Below are positions 18,049 to 28,658 of a stretch of DNA of 64,000 nt, piece by piece. A model generated the notes under the pieces. The model was not told the origin of the DNA. It made no database searches and worked only from the letters and a program-made list of their open reading frames with translations. The stretch spans positions 53,540 through 117,539 of the forward strand of contig JAOAIJ010000010.1 of NCBI GenBank assembly GCA_026414765.1, given 5' to 3'. Both the position numbers and the translations under genes were made by a program. The stretch comes from Clostridia bacterium (GTDB lineage: Bacteria; Bacillota; Clostridia; Acetivibrionales; DSM-27016). Numbering within the stretch: the stretch's first letter is position 1; each line of letters starts with the position of its first letter.

Positions 18049-18525
18049 CTATATACTTTGAAACCTTGAACAAATTTTCCCCTTGCTAATTTCAACAACA
18101 GCATAGGTAGGTTTTTGGAAATATCCCGGTGCACCTATACTCCCAGGATTAAGCACAAGCATTCCTTCGTAAAAGATCTCTTCATTAATATGTGTATGTC
18201 CAAAAAAAACTGCATCTGTACCTGCAGCTTTTCCTTTGCGTATAATCTTCTGATAATCATTTTTTACATTATAATTATGACCATGAGTGATAAGCACTTT
18301 TTTCTCTTCCAGTTCCAATATCTTATCCCCGGGAATTTCCCTGGACCAGTCGTTATTTCCATGCACATACTCAAAACTTATGTAACTGTACAGTTCTTTT
18401 AATTTCAAAGCATCCGAAACGAAATCACCCAAGTGAATAATCATATCTATATCTTTACTTTTCCTTATGGCCTTCACCATATTGTTGATATTTCCGTGGG
18501 AATCACTAAATAATAATATTCTCAT
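18049..18525 (-). CDS. YfcE-family metallophosphoesterase
   Basis: This 158-residue calcineurin-like phosphoesterase shows all metal-ligand motifs in order: FSDSHGN (DxH), LGDF (GD), HGNNDW (GNxD), THGHNY and GHTHINEE (GHxH), ending NPGSIGAPG. Family members hydrolyse phosphodiesters such as artificial bis-pNPP or cyclic nucleotides with Mn2+ or Mg2+; the in vivo substrate is unknown. It starts 55 bp after the Nudix hydrolase gene on the same strand, so the two may be cotranscribed. Confidence 0.92.
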   Translation of the reverse strand: MRILLFSDSHGNINNMVKAIRKSKDIDMIIHLGDFVSDALKLKELYSYISFEYVHGNNDWSREIPGDKILELEEKKVLITHGHNYNVKNDYQKIIRKGKAAGTDAVFFGHTHINEEIFYEGMLVLNPGSIGAPGYFQKPTYAVVEISKGKICSRFQSI

Positions 18526-18580
18526 ACCACACTCTTAATTATAGAATACCGGTTAACACCCTTTGCTTTACTTTTATGCT

Positions 18581-19171
18581 TTAGTATCCATGGGATTTAA
18601 GAACTCTATAAACAGCCTCAGTGGTTGCATACCTGAATCTTCCCCAGTCAGCCCATTTTCCGGCAATGCTGTTCAATGTATCTGCTACAGCTTTCAATTC
18701 CTCAACTTCTACTTCACTAACTTCACTAACTTCATTGTCACTTGCATCCACAAGCAATCTTCCACCCATTTCTTTCATTATAAATAAATAGGAATAAAAC
18801 ATTACACAGTTTTCACCATGTACAAATTTTATTTTTAGTACACCCGCAAATATCTCCAGCTTTACTTCAAGGCCAAGTTCTTCCTTTGTCTCTCTAAAAA
18901 CTGCCTCAACTATATCTTCACCATGGAAAATGCCGCCGGTAGGTATTCTGAAAACTCCTCCAGGATACTCTTCACATGTAACTGTAATTATCTTACCGTT
19001 CGGTCTGACAACACAAAAAACAACTTCTCCGCGCCTGTCCTTTTCTACTGACTTTTTCATTTTATTAAAAAAACTACTGTTCTTGTATTCAATGGTTATT
19101 TCTTCACAATAAGGTTCAACATTGAACTGATTACAAATAGAAAGAAATTCTCTTTCATTAAAACTATTCAT
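18581..19171 (-). CDS. Nudix hydrolase
   Basis: The Nudix box is complete: GGIFHGEDIVEA followed by VFRETKEELGL (GX5EX7REUXEEXGU), at about residues 79-101 of 196. These enzymes hydrolyse nucleoside diphosphates linked to another moiety, using a divalent metal bound by the box glutamates. An additional N-terminal region of about 45 residues precedes the fold and does not identify a substrate. It is transcribed leftward, divergent from the VanW-family gene and upstream of a phosphoesterase. Confidence 0.92.
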   Translation of the reverse strand: MNSFNEREFLSICNQFNVEPYCEEITIEYKNSSFFNKMKKSVEKDRRGEVVFCVVRPNGKIITVTCEEYPGGVFRIPTGGIFHGEDIVEAVFRETKEELGLEVKLEIFAGVLKIKFVHGENCVMFYSYLFIMKEMGGRLLVDASDNEVSEVSEVEVEELKAVADTLNSIAGKWADWGRFRYATTEAVYRVLKSHGY

Positions 19172-19407
19172 TCCTGTCCCCCCTTAGTTAATAATATTAA
19201 TACTTTTGTACGATTTTTTCCATATACATACTTAATTTTTAATTAATATGTAATATTTGCTGCTTTGTCCCAAGCACCTGCGCTACAATAATTTATTAAA
19301 TAAATTCTAAAAAGCATCATTTAGGAATATATTATTAGGTGTTGATAAAACCTGCAAAATACGGTAAGATTTTTGTCTGATAGTAACAATTTTGCATATA
19401 AAATGTA

Positions 19408-19436
19408 TTGAGTTTTTTAAGTAAAATTGCGATAAT
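19408..19436 (+). promoter_or_regulatory. Candidate sigma-A promoter of the VanW-family gene
   Basis: TTGAGT (19408-19413), a 17-bp spacer and GATAAT (19431-19436), about 140 bp before the start. Nothing else was recognised in the 19172-19575 divergent gap. Confidence 0.45.
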
Positions 19437-19575
19437 ATATAAGTATCTATATAGGGAACAAATCATAGGGAAAAACGTCTAAATAAGCGATAGAAGACAA
19501 TTTTCAGGATTGAAGCTCCCCTGCCTGCTTGTTTGTTATCGGATATTAAATAAAATAAATTGGAGTGCTTTAAAT

Positions 19576-21366
19576 ATGGAACCTGAAGTTCAGAATACAA
19601 ACCCACAGAAGTCGCCTTTCAAATTTTTATCTCGAAAAGCGGTCTACATTTCGTTAATATCGTTCATTTTGCTCATGCTAGCCTTAACAGCCCAATTCAG
19701 TTACATGATATTGAACTATGACAAAATATATAAGGGAGTCTATGTAAATAGTATTTATGCCGGAAATCTTTCAAAGGAAGATCTTAAAGAGCTTTTACAT
19801 AGTAATTTTACCAACAAGACCGAACATTCCGACATTGTAATAAAGTGCAAGGATATTACTGAAAAACTAAGTTTTAAGGATATTAAAGTAAATTATGATA
19901 TAAACAAGGCAGTCGAACTGGCATACAACCTAGGAAGATCAGGCAACATTTTCGAAAGATTTTCTGACATACTTAAAGCCCGCAGATCAAATGTAACGAT
20001 AAAAATTCCGGTTTCCTACGATAAGGATAAAATCACCGATACACTCCAGAATATATACTCCAGAACTTTAATCAGCGTTAAGGAAGCGGATCTGCTTGTA
20101 CAGGAGGACCGGATTACAATACGTTCGGGACGCCATGGTGAAAATATAGATAAGGATAAATCCTTTAGGGAAATAGAAGAATCTATTAAGTCCGGCAAAA
20201 ACCTTAACTTGGAAATTCCAGTAATTATAACTGCTCCCAGCAGAATCAATGTGAATGAATACTATAACCAGATAAACCGTGAAGTTAAGGATGCAACTTT
20301 TAAAATAGTTAATAATGCAGTTGAATTTGTTCCTGAGGTTATAGGAAGAAGTATTAATAAAGATGATCTGGAAAGTATAGCTACGGAGCTTGAAAAAGCT
20401 GAAAATATGGAAAAAGTCCTCCCCGTTTCTTTTGCAAAGCCTAAAATAACAATCGCAGATATACATGCAAAGCTTTTTAAAGATATACTATGTACTGTAA
20501 AAACTCCTTTTAAGACAAATACACAAAACAACAAAAACAGAAGCGTAAATATCAAGCTTGCATCGTCAAGGATAAACGGAAAAGTACTCGCACCGGATGA
20601 AGTCTTTTCATTTAATGAAACCGTAGGGGAAAGGACTAAAGCTGCCGGTTATCTCGATGCATATGTCTATAAGAAAGGAAAAGTGGTACCTGATTTGGCA
20701 GGAGGTATATGCCAGGTATCTTCTACATTATATAACGCAGTACTAAAAAGCGATCTTGATATCGTAGAACGAAGAAATCATATGTTTATTGTTACTTATG
20801 TAAAACCCGGTACTGACGCTACCATATTCGGAAACACCACAGACTTTAAGTTTAAAAACTCAACAAAGTGGCCTATAAAAATTGAAAGCAGCATTACAAA
20901 GGATAATTATCTTGTATTCACTATCAAAGGGACCAGTGAAAATCCGGAAAGAGTTATTGAAATATTTCCGGAAATAAGAAATAAAAAGAGTTTTGAAACA
21001 AAATACATTGATGATCCAAATATGGAAGAAGGAAGTAAACCAAAAGTGCTTCAAGAGGGCCATGAAGGCATGACTGTGGACACCTACAAAATAATCAAGG
21101 TTAATGGAAAAGTAATAGAAAAGGTAAAAATTGATACCAGTGTTTATCAACCTTTAACTGAAGAAATAGCAAGGGGTACAAAAAAAGCTGCAGTACCAAC
21201 CACAACAACTACCCAGCCGGTAAAGCAGCCTGATGCCAATACCGATACAAAACCAAAAACAGACACCGACGGCAGCCCAGCCGACAATGCCCCAGAAACC
21301 GGAAACAGTACAGATACAGATGCTGTGAACCCTGCTCCTGATGATGTAATTGACCCTGGACAATAA
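19576..21366 (+). CDS. VanW-family membrane-anchored peptidoglycan-binding protein (YoaR-like, G5 domain)
   Basis: A single membrane anchor lies at about residues 24-47 and the bulk is outside. Two PG_binding_4-type modules (residues about 60-290) precede the VanW domain (NETVGERTKAAGYLDAYVYKKG ... DLAGGICQVSSTLYNAVL, with conserved HMFIVTYVKPGTDATIF), then a G5-like region (PKVLQEGHEGMTVDTYKII) and a Thr/Pro/Asp-rich tail of about 60 residues. The role is probably cell-wall binding or remodelling; vancomycin resistance is not implied. The frame extends to a TTG at 19510, but TTGGAGTG 8 nt before the ATG at 19576 gives 596 residues. It stands alone with its own terminator. Confidence 0.88.
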   Translation: MEPEVQNTNPQKSPFKFLSRKAVYISLISFILLMLALTAQFSYMILNYDKIYKGVYVNSIYAGNLSKEDLKELLHSNFTNKTEHSDIVIKCKDITEKLSFKDIKVNYDINKAVELAYNLGRSGNIFERFSDILKARRSNVTIKIPVSYDKDKITDTLQNIYSRTLISVKEADLLVQEDRITIRSGRHGENIDKDKSFREIEESIKSGKNLNLEIPVIITAPSRINVNEYYNQINREVKDATFKIVNNAVEFVPEVIGRSINKDDLESIATELEKAENMEKVLPVSFAKPKITIADIHAKLFKDILCTVKTPFKTNTQNNKNRSVNIKLASSRINGKVLAPDEVFSFNETVGERTKAAGYLDAYVYKKGKVVPDLAGGICQVSSTLYNAVLKSDLDIVERRNHMFIVTYVKPGTDATIFGNTTDFKFKNSTKWPIKIESSITKDNYLVFTIKGTSENPERVIEIFPEIRNKKSFETKYIDDPNMEEGSKPKVLQEGHEGMTVDTYKIIKVNGKVIEKVKIDTSVYQPLTEEIARGTKKAAVPTTTTTQPVKQPDANTDTKPKTDTDGSPADNAPETGNSTDTDAVNPAPDDVIDPGQ

Positions 21367-21445
21367 AAACCGCTAAATGTCGGGTTTCGTTAGAATAAGA
21401 ACAGAAAATGCTCTTTATCATGTAAAGCATTATCTGATTTGTGAA

Positions 21446-21489
21446 ATAATAAATAAACGGTAGACAAAGATCTACCGTTTATTTATTAT
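21446..21489. terminator. Bidirectional terminator after the VanW-family gene
   Basis: A 19-bp perfect stem (21446-21464 with 21471-21489) has a 6-nt loop. The GC core ACGGTAGA/TCTACCGT is flanked by AT-rich arms. Confidence 0.85.
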
Positions 21490-21571
21490 GTTATTATTCA
21501 TTAGTTTAATATATTCAATGAATACTATAAACGCCCTGGAGCAAACCATATGGTTTCCTGTACAATCATTT

Positions 21572-22075
21572 TCAGTAAGTATCTACACTTGTCGCTCCAT
21601 TGCTTCTCAATATCGATGCTATACTGTCTATTTTATCTTCATCCGATCTCATGCTGAAAAGCACCTTTCCAGCCCTTATGTCTGTCTCGTACTGCTTGCT
21701 TCTGTTTTCAGGAATTCCCAAATCTACAAGGCCACCAACTATACCGCCTGTAACCGCACCGGATATAAGCCCTGTTATTGGTCCTGCTGCTGCTACAATA
21801 CCTAACCCCGGTATCACCATGCTGCCCGCACCTATAAGAAGTCCTGCCAATCCCCCAAGTATGCCGCCTGTAACAACACCATCAGAAATATTGTCATTGG
21901 TAGCACCGGCATTTCTTCCCATAGTAGCTGTATTTCCTCCAGTCCCTGTATTCTGATCTCCTTGTTTTGCTACTATAGAGATATCATCAGTTCTCAGCCC
22001 CTGGTCTTTGATTTGTCTTGCTGCTGTTTCTGCATGATTGTAATTGTCAAAGATAGCAACTACCGTTCTTGACAT
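21572..22075 (-). CDS. General stress protein 17M-like domain protein with glycine-zipper segment
   Basis: The N-terminus SRTVVAIFDNYNHAETAARQIKDQGL matches the YflT/GSP17M-like domain found in general stress proteins. The middle (about residues 68-120) is a Gly/Ala/Ile-rich glycine-zipper-like stretch (GGILGGLAGLLIGAGS, then GLISGAVTGGIVGGLVD) that could associate with membranes. The C-terminal domain SIASILRSNGA resembles the N-terminal fold. GAGGAGGAAG precedes the ATG. Length is 167 residues. The role is probably stress-related but undefined. Confidence 0.75.
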   Translation of the reverse strand: MSRTVVAIFDNYNHAETAARQIKDQGLRTDDISIVAKQGDQNTGTGGNTATMGRNAGATNDNISDGVVTGGILGGLAGLLIGAGSMVIPGLGIVAAAGPITGLISGAVTGGIVGGLVDLGIPENRSKQYETDIRAGKVLFSMRSDEDKIDSIASILRSNGATSVDTY

Positions 22076-22257
22076 AAATCTTCCTCCTCTATAAAAATAT
22101 ATAAAATTTCATATATAGCTTTAGTTTAAGCATGATAATTTATACACAATATGCAGCATACAATATTGCAAAACTGTTGTGTATAATTATGCATACATGT
22201 TAATATATAATCATATCAGTAATATTTTTGTCCCAGTGACAAATGGGGAGAGCATTT

Positions 22258-22851
22258 ATGAAAAAGTTTTATCCTCTAAGGCTTCTACTGCTTTTATTTT
22301 TTACTTTATCCATATCGCTTGCAAGTATATCGGCTTCCGTAGATTCAGCTTTTCAGGCAGAAAGCTCTAAAATTCTTTTAGGTCTGGGTATTATAGATAA
22401 TTCAAAAACAGGCTCTACTCTGTTAAAAAAGAAAATTATAAAGCATGAATATATCTCCTTAGTTGTAAAAATGCTCAGCCTTGATGAAGAGAAAGACACA
22501 GAAAATATTCAGCTGCCGTATAAAGATGTTGACAAAACGCACAAGGCATATAATAATATAAAGATTGCATACAAATATGGAATTTTATCCGGTGATGAAG
22601 GCAGCACCTTGCTCCCAAACGGATATATTTCTTATAGTGGAGCTCTTGGTATGGTATTGAACGGGCTTGGTTATTCAGGTATGATTAAGGATATGTCACC
22701 GGAGGATGTTATAAAGACCGCAACTGATTTAGGTGTCACAGAAAAGGCATCTATATCAGCTTCAAAGCAGATATCATACGGAGAGGCATATGTAATTGTT
22801 AATAATTCACTTTTAGTAGATTTTTATACGCAGAATAATAGTTCAAATTAA
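22258..22851 (+). CDS. Secreted SLH-like protein
   Basis: The signal peptide MKKFYPLRLLLLLFFTLSIS followed by LASISAS marks a secreted protein of 197 residues. The rest resembles one or two degenerate S-layer homology repeats (LPYKDVDKTHKAYNNIKIAYKYGILSG, then LLPNGYISYSGALGMVLNGLGYSG), without the complete ITRAE motif. An upstream in-frame ATG at 22243 overlaps GGGGAGAG, the ribosome binding site for the ATG at 22258. Surface attachment is inferred only. It lies directly upstream of a small membrane protein on the same strand. Confidence 0.7.
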   Translation: MKKFYPLRLLLLLFFTLSISLASISASVDSAFQAESSKILLGLGIIDNSKTGSTLLKKKIIKHEYISLVVKMLSLDEEKDTENIQLPYKDVDKTHKAYNNIKIAYKYGILSGDEGSTLLPNGYISYSGALGMVLNGLGYSGMIKDMSPEDVIKTATDLGVTEKASISASKQISYGEAYVIVNNSLLVDFYTQNNSSN

Positions 22852-22920
22852 TAAATGCTGTTTAACACCTTAATAGTTAAATATATAAAAGAATTCAATT
22901 AATTGGTCAGGAGAGAATTT

Positions 22921-23454
22921 ATGCAGCTGCAGGGCCTCATGATGATGCTATTCTTTACTATTGTAATACCAATAATAATAATGTCAGCCAATCACAATAT
23001 TTTTTTTATGCTGGTTGCTGCCATACTTTTGGTAATCTCTTTAAAGGATATACCTATAGCTTTTTTCCATATCACAAAACCCGGCAACAACGGTGCAGGA
23101 GAAAATAATGATATTGCCAAGGATGAAGAAATTGCCGGCGAACTGGAAGACCTGACAAATATAAATGTAAAAAAGTTCAGTACAGGAGTCAATTTTGCCA
23201 GAAGCTTAATACTCATCCTATTTTTTCTATATTGTATCTTTAATGTAAGCAGTCTTCCGATTAAAATTCTTATTACAGCAATACTTCTATATTGTATGAG
23301 GGTAGCGCTTAATACTATCAGCAGCCATACCTCAACCGGCTTTTTAGACAACCACCCTAGGCTTCGGGCTTTTACTTCATTAATAATAGATTTATCGATT
23401 ATTTTTACTATCATCGTTGTCGCTTATAATAAATATGTAAAAAATATTATGTGA
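22921..23454 (+). CDS. Hypothetical membrane protein, about 177 residues
   Basis: I do not recognise the family. About four membrane helices are visible: two at residues 5-45, then an acidic cytoplasmic or external loop (NGAGENNDIAKDEEIAGELEDL), then two more pairs of hydrophobic segments (LILILFFLYCIFNV, ITAILLYCMRVAL and LIIDLSIIFTIIVVAYN). CAGGAGAG precedes the ATG at 22921; the longer frame from 22903 lacks a ribosome binding site. It follows the SLH-like gene by 69 bp, so the two may be cotranscribed. Confidence 0.6.
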   Translation: MQLQGLMMMLFFTIVIPIIIMSANHNIFFMLVAAILLVISLKDIPIAFFHITKPGNNGAGENNDIAKDEEIAGELEDLTNINVKKFSTGVNFARSLILILFFLYCIFNVSSLPIKILITAILLYCMRVALNTISSHTSTGFLDNHPRLRAFTSLIIDLSIIFTIIVVAYNKYVKNIM

Positions 23455-23588
23455 AATTTGCTGGTGAATAGAATAATGAAAGAATTAACGTTTATAGTAT
23501 CAATTATTGATTTGATTCTTTCTTTTAATTTTTTAAAACATGCAGTGCTAGCTCACTTGAGCAAAAATTATTAAGCCAGTCAGAATAA

Positions 23589-23640
23589 AAATAATAAAAT
23601 TTGCAGGAATTCTTTTTTGCGGTTGCAAATTTTATTATTT
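23589..23640 (+). terminator. Terminator before the gltB leader
   Basis: A 17-bp AT-rich stem (23589-23605 with 23624-23640) is followed by a long T-rich run, separating the membrane-protein gene from the glt transcription unit. Confidence 0.8.
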
Positions 23641-23655
23641 TTTTTATTTTTGCTA

Positions 23656-23684
23656 TTGAATGTACTATGTATACATGTTATAAT
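23656..23684 (+). promoter_or_regulatory. Sigma-A promoter of gltBD
   Basis: TTGAAT (23656-23661), a 17-bp spacer and TATAAT (23679-23684). Transcription would start near 23691 and run into the leader terminator at 23789-23837. Confidence 0.75.
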
Positions 23685-23759
23685 AAAAAACACTAATAGA
23701 TATAAATTGCTGTTTTTTATCAGATTTTTAGCTTAATATTGAAAAATAATTACAAATTT

Positions 23760-23808
23760 AGTGCAAAGGTGCACTTAGAGCTGATTTTAAGGCGTACTCA
23801 ACGAAGAG
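23760..23808 (+). promoter_or_regulatory. Possible ANTAR-type tandem hairpin antiterminator in the gltB leader
   Basis: Hairpin 1 (23760-23775): stem AGTGC/GCACT with hexaloop AAAGGT. Hairpin 2 (23797-23808): stem CTC/GAG with hexaloop AACGAA. Both loops have A at position 1 and G at position 4, as required for ANTAR-protein RNA targets. Hairpin 2 uses bases of the terminator's apical stem, so the two structures are mutually exclusive. Clostridial NitR, an ANTAR protein, is reported to control gltAB and glnA by antitermination. The second stem is only 3 bp, so chance is possible. Confidence 0.5.
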
Positions 23809-23837
23809 GTCAAATGTCTTTGTTTTTACGCCTTTTT
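23789..23837 (+). terminator. Leader terminator upstream of gltB
   Basis: AAGGCGTA (23789-23796) pairs with TACGCCTT (23827-23834), topped by an 8-bp apical stem (23800-23807 with 23817-23824, one G-U), and followed by T5 ATTTT. It lies between the promoter and the gltB start with no gene before it, which is the layout of an attenuator. A weaker second promoter (TTTGAT, 16 bp, TATAGT) may lie downstream at about 23918-23945. Confidence 0.8.
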
Positions 23838-24026
23838 ATTTTACCCTCAAAACAGCATCAGTATACATTAAGTTTTAATTAGTTAATTTGCAAGTTTTAG
23901 TATTTATCCATTCATTTTTGATAAATTTTGTACTCTATTATAGTTTTCTGACATAACACAACCGGGTTTCGGCAGTAAAACTATTTATTATTAATATAAC
24001 AATGAAGTTTAGAGAGGTTGCTTGAC

Positions 24027-27000
24027 ATGAAACAAAATGGATTGCCCGCTAAGCAGGGACTTTATGACCCGCAGTTTGAACATGATGCCTGTGGTATAGG
24101 TTGCGTAGTGAATATTAAAGGAAACAAATCACACGAGATCATACGCCAGGCACTTACTATCCTTGTTAACTTATCGCATCGAGGCGGATGTGGATCTGAA
24201 ACCAACACGGGAGATGGCGCAGGAATCCTCATACAGATTCCCCATAAATTCTTTAAGAATGAGTGCGCGAAAATCGATATAAACTTACCGTCCTCAGAAG
24301 AATATGGCGTAGGTATGGTTTTTTTGCCTGCTGATACCGAAAAGCGCAAAATACTGGAAAATCGCCTTGAAAAAATAGTCAAAGAGGAAGGCCAGACTTT
24401 TCTCGGATGGAGAACTGTTCCTACCGACGATTCATCACTGGGTGAAACAGCTAAATCATGTATGCCTTTTATTCGCCAGATATTCATAGGTCGCAACCCT
24501 GGCATAAAGGATACTGTATCTTTTGAAAGAAAGCTCTATATTATTCGTAAACTTGCAGAAAAGGCAGCAATGGATAATAACGAGTATTTTTACATGGCCA
24601 GCCTTTCAGCCAGAACAATAGTATATAAAGGTATGCTTACAGCTGATCAGGTTGATTTATACTATAAGGAATTGGTTGATACATCGGTAGAATCCGCACT
24701 TGCTTTGGTTCACTCACGTTATAGTACAAACACCTTCCCAAGCTGGGAACGTGCACACCCTAACAGGTATGTCATCCATAACGGAGAAATAAATACTCTT
24801 CGCGGAAATGTAAACTGGATGTCTGCGCGTCAGTCTATGTTGAAGTCCGAGCTGTTTGGGGATGACATGTCAAAAATATTCCCTATCATCAATCCGGACG
24901 GAAGTGACTCTGCAATGTATGATAACTGTCTTGAATTCCTTGCACTTTCAGGCCGTTCACTTCCACATGCAGCCATGATGATGATTCCGGAACCATGGTC
25001 AAACCATGAAAGCATGAGCGATGAAAAGAAAGCTTTTTATGAGTATCACAGCTGTCTTATGGAACCATGGGATGGTCCAGCAGCAATGGCATTTACTGAC
25101 GGTACGGTTGTAGGTGCTGTCCTTGATAGAAACGGGTTGCGCCCTGCACGTTACTACGTTACTAAGGACGATCTTTTAATAATGGCTTCCGAGGTTGGCG
25201 TTCTGGATATAGACCCCGAACGCGTTCTCTGTAAGGAACGTTTACACCCTGGAAGAATGCTCCTTGTAGATACAATTGAAGGACGCATAATCAATGATGA
25301 CGAGCTCAAGCACAAAATAGCTTCAGAACATCCATACCGTGAATGGCTCAACAATCATCTTACCAGTCTTGAACAGCTTCCTGAGGCTCCTCATGTACCG
25401 GAACCGGACCATGAGACTGTTCTTGAACGCCAAAAGGCTTTCGGTTATACGTATGAAGACCTGAGAATGATTATAGCTCCTATGGCAAAGGATGGAATAG
25501 AATCCACAGGTGCTATGGGTATAGATACTCCGCTCGCTGTTTTATCAGATAAGCCTCAGCTTTTATATAACTACTTCAAGCAGCTTTTTGCACAGGTTAC
25601 AAACCCTCCGATTGATGCTCTGCGTGAAGAAATTGTCACTGCAACAGAAACAATGATGGGTACTGAAGGAAACCTCATAAATCCTGTTCCTGAGAGCTGC
25701 CGCCAAATAAAACTCAAATACCCTGTTATAGACAATGATGATCTGGCAAAGATTCGTCATATTAATAAAACAGGCTTTAAGTCAGTAACCCTTCCGATAC
25801 TCTTCAGTGCTTCTGAAGGGGAAAAAGGACTTGAAGCAGCTATGAATAAATTATGCGAAGATGCGGACCGTCAGATAAGTGAAGGTGCAAACATACTGAT
25901 TCTTTCAGATAGAGGTCTAAATGCGGAAAATGCTGCAATTCCGGCTTTACTCGCAACCTCAGGATTACACCATCATCTTATCCGCAAAGGAACCCGTACA
26001 AATATAAGCCTTGTTATTGAATCGGGAGAACCGCGTGAAGTACATCACTTTGCCCTCCTGATAGGTTATGGTGCATCAGCAATAAACCCATACCTTGCTT
26101 TTGAAACTATAGACGATATGATCCGCCAGGGATTATTAACTGATACTACTCATGAGTATGCAGTTAAAAAATATGTAAAAGCAGCAATCAAAGGTGTGGT
26201 TAAGACCCTCTCAAAGATGGGTATATCTACAATCCAGAGTTATCAGGGCGCACAGATATTTGAAGCTATCGGTATAAACCAGGAAGTGATAGACCGTTAT
26301 TTCACCAAAACCCCTTCACGTATAGGCGGTATAGGTCTTGATGCAATAGCAAAGGAAGCTCAGATGAGACATTCGAGCGCTTACAGTGAAAGGCGTACTG
26401 ATAAAAGCATATTGGATTCAGGTGGACAGTACCAGTGGCGTAAGGATGGAGAATACCATCTGTTTAATCCTGAAACAATCCAAAAACTACAGCATGCATG
26501 CCGCACAAATGACTATAAACTATATAAGGAATATGCACAGCTTATTAATGACCAGACACAGAGATTGTGTACAATCCGCGGTCTGATGGATCTGAAGCTG
26601 GCAGAAAATCCGATTCCGATAGAAGAAGTAGAGTCCGTTGAATCCATATGCAAACGCTTTAAAACAGGAGCTATGTCTTTCGGTTCAATAAGCCAGGAAG
26701 CACATGAGGCTATGGCTATAGCCATGAACAGGATAGGTGGAAAGAGTAATACAGGTGAAGGCGGTGAAAATCCTGAACGTTTTATACCTGATGCGAACGG
26801 CGATTCACGCTGCAGTGCTATAAAACAAGTCGCTTCAGGCCGTTTTGGTGTTACAAGCCATTACCTTGTAAATGCTAAAGAAATACAGATTAAGATGGCT
26901 CAAGGTGCTAAGCCCGGCGAAGGCGGACAGTTACCGGGACGTAAAGTATATCCATGGGTAGCAAATGTAAGAAACTCAACGCCCGGTGTTGGTCTTATAT

Positions 27001-28613
27001 CTCCACCACCCCACCATGATATATACTCTATAGAGGATTTGGCTGAATTGATACATGACCTCAAAAATGCCAATCGTGATGCAAGAATAAGTGTAAAGCT
27101 TGTTTCTGAGGTAGGTGTCGGTACTATTGCAGCAGGTGTTGCAAAAGGGCGCGCAGACGTCGTATTAGTAAGCGGCTATGATGGCGGCACAGGTGCTTCC
27201 CCAAGGACCAGTATCAGACATGCCGGTCTTCCGTGGGAGCTGGGTCTGGCAGAAACACACCAGACACTGTTGTTAAATGATTTGCGCAGCCGTATTGTTG
27301 TGGAAACTGACGGTAAGCTTATGTCAGGCCGTGATGTAGTAATAGCAGCTCTTCTCGGAGCTGAAGAGTTCGGTTTTGCAACTACTCCTTTGGTTGTTCT
27401 CGGATGTGTAATGATGAGGGTATGTAACCTTGATACATGTCCTGTAGGTGTAGCTACTCAAAATCCTGAACTACGTAAGAAATTTAAAGGAGATCCTCAG
27501 CATCTGGTTAACTTCATGTACTTCATAGCTCAGGAAATGCGTGAATGGATGGCCAAGCTGGGATTCCGTACAATAGATGAAATGGTAGGACGTACAGACA
27601 AACTTGAATCCAACAAGGCTGTGCAGCACTGGAAATCTTCCGGTATTGATTTGTCATCTATACTCTTCAAGCCTGAAGTTCCGGAAACTGTAGGCAGATA
27701 TTGTCAGATGAAGCAGGATCACGAACTTGAGAAATCACTTGATATGCAGGTACTCCTAGATTTATGTAAGCCTGCTATAGAAAAAGGTGAAAAGGTAGAA
27801 GCAACCTTGCCTATAAAAAATACGAACCGTGTTGTTGGTACGATTTTAGGCAGCGAAATATCCAAAAAGTATGGTGGAGAAGGGCTTCCTGAAGATATAA
27901 TAAAACTCAATTTCCAGGGATCCGCAGGGCAGAGCTTCGGAGCATTTGTTCCTAAAGGGATTACAATGACTCTTGAAGGAGACACAAACGATTATCTGGG
28001 TAAGGGACTATCCGGCGGTAAGATAGTAGTATATCCGCCTAAGGCTTCTACCTTTGTTGCAGAAGAAAATATTATCACAGGCAATGTTGCGTTCTATGGT
28101 GCGACAAAAGGCGAAGCATATATACGCGGTATGGCAGGGGAACGTTTCTGTGTAAGAAACAGCGGTGTACGTGCAGTTGTTGAAGCTGTGGGTGACCACG
28201 GTTGCGAATATATGACCGGAGGACGTGTTGTAGTTCTCGGTTCTACAGGAAGAAACTTCGCAGCCGGTATGTCCGGTGGCGTCGCTTATGTTCTTGATGA
28301 AGCAGGCAATTTTGAATCAAGATGTAATAAGGAAATGGTTCTCCTTGAAAAACTAGAAGCACCGGATGCTGTAGCTGAAGTTAAGGAAATGGTACAGAAG
28401 CACTACGAGTATACAAACAGTAGTCTAGCCAAAAGAGTACTCGATAACTGGAATGAGATGGCTAAAAAGTTTGTAGTTGTAATGCCTAAGGACTTTAAAA
28501 GAATGCTGCAGGCAATCAAGCAAATGCATGCTGCCGGGTTAAGTGGTGAAGAAGCTCTTATGGCAGCATTTGAAGCAAATAACAAGGACGTTTCCCGCGT
28601 AACAGGTAATTAA
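24027..28613 (+). CDS. gltB: Glutamate synthase, large (alpha) subunit
   Basis: GltB transfers the amide of glutamine onto 2-oxoglutarate to make two glutamates. Order: a short propeptide, then the class II glutamine amidotransferase with nucleophile Cys22 (HDACGIGCV), a central domain, the FMN-binding synthase domain ([38 protein letters not shown]) and the 3Fe-4S site [12 protein letters not shown], ending in the GXGXG beta-helix domain ([26 protein letters not shown]). The frame begins at a TTG (24018), but the ATG at 24027 with GAGAGG 9 nt upstream is preferred, giving 1528 residues. gltD follows by 45 bp. Expression is probably controlled by a leader terminator. Confidence 0.98.
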   Translation: MKQNGLPAKQGLYDPQFEHDACGIGCVVNIKGNKSHEIIRQALTILVNLSHRGGCGSETNTGDGAGILIQIPHKFFKNECAKIDINLPSSEEYGVGMVFLPADTEKRKILENRLEKIVKEEGQTFLGWRTVPTDDSSLGETAKSCMPFIRQIFIGRNPGIKDTVSFERKLYIIRKLAEKAAMDNNEYFYMASLSARTIVYKGMLTADQVDLYYKELVDTSVESALALVHSRYSTNTFPSWERAHPNRYVIHNGEINTLRGNVNWMSARQSMLKSELFGDDMSKIFPIINPDGSDSAMYDNCLEFLALSGRSLPHAAMMMIPEPWSNHESMSDEKKAFYEYHSCLMEPWDGPAAMAFTDGTVVGAVLDRNGLRPARYYVTKDDLLIMASEVGVLDIDPERVLCKERLHPGRMLLVDTIEGRIINDDELKHKIASEHPYREWLNNHLTSLEQLPEAPHVPEPDHETVLERQKAFGYTYEDLRMIIAPMAKDGIESTGAMGIDTPLAVLSDKPQLLYNYFKQLFAQVTNPPIDALREEIVTATETMMGTEGNLINPVPESCRQIKLKYPVIDNDDLAKIRHINKTGFKSVTLPILFSASEGEKGLEAAMNKLCEDADRQISEGANILILSDRGLNAENAAIPALLATSGLHHHLIRKGTRTNISLVIESGEPREVHHFALLIGYGASAINPYLAFETIDDMIRQGLLTDTTHEYAVKKYVKAAIKGVVKTLSKMGISTIQSYQGAQIFEAIGINQEVIDRYFTKTPSRIGGIGLDAIAKEAQMRHSSAYSERRTDKSILDSGGQYQWRKDGEYHLFNPETIQKLQHACRTNDYKLYKEYAQLINDQTQRLCTIRGLMDLKLAENPIPIEEVESVESICKRFKTGAMSFGSISQEAHEAMAIAMNRIGGKSNTGEGGENPERFIPDANGDSRCSAIKQVASGRFGVTSHYLVNAKEIQIKMAQGAKPGEGGQLPGRKVYPWVANVRNSTPGVGLISPPPHHDIYSIEDLAELIHDLKNANRDARISVKLVSEVGVGTIAAGVAKGRADVVLVSGYDGGTGASPRTSIRHAGLPWELGLAETHQTLLLNDLRSRIVVETDGKLMSGRDVVIAALLGAEEFGFATTPLVVLGCVMMRVCNLDTCPVGVATQNPELRKKFKGDPQHLVNFMYFIAQEMREWMAKLGFRTIDEMVGRTDKLESNKAVQHWKSSGIDLSSILFKPEVPETVGRYCQMKQDHELEKSLDMQVLLDLCKPAIEKGEKVEATLPIKNTNRVVGTILGSEISKKYGGEGLPEDIIKLNFQGSAGQSFGAFVPKGITMTLEGDTNDYLGKGLSGGKIVVYPPKASTFVAEENIITGNVAFYGATKGEAYIRGMAGERFCVRNSGVRAVVEAVGDHGCEYMTGGRVVVLGSTGRNFAAGMSGGVAYVLDEAGNFESRCNKEMVLLEKLEAPDAVAEVKEMVQKHYEYTNSSLAKRVLDNWNEMAKKFVVVMPKDFKRMLQAIKQMHAAGLSGEEALMAAFEANNKDVSRVTGN

Positions 28614-28658
28614 TAAAAGAGGTAAATGTAGTATTTATAAAGATTTGGAGGAAATACA

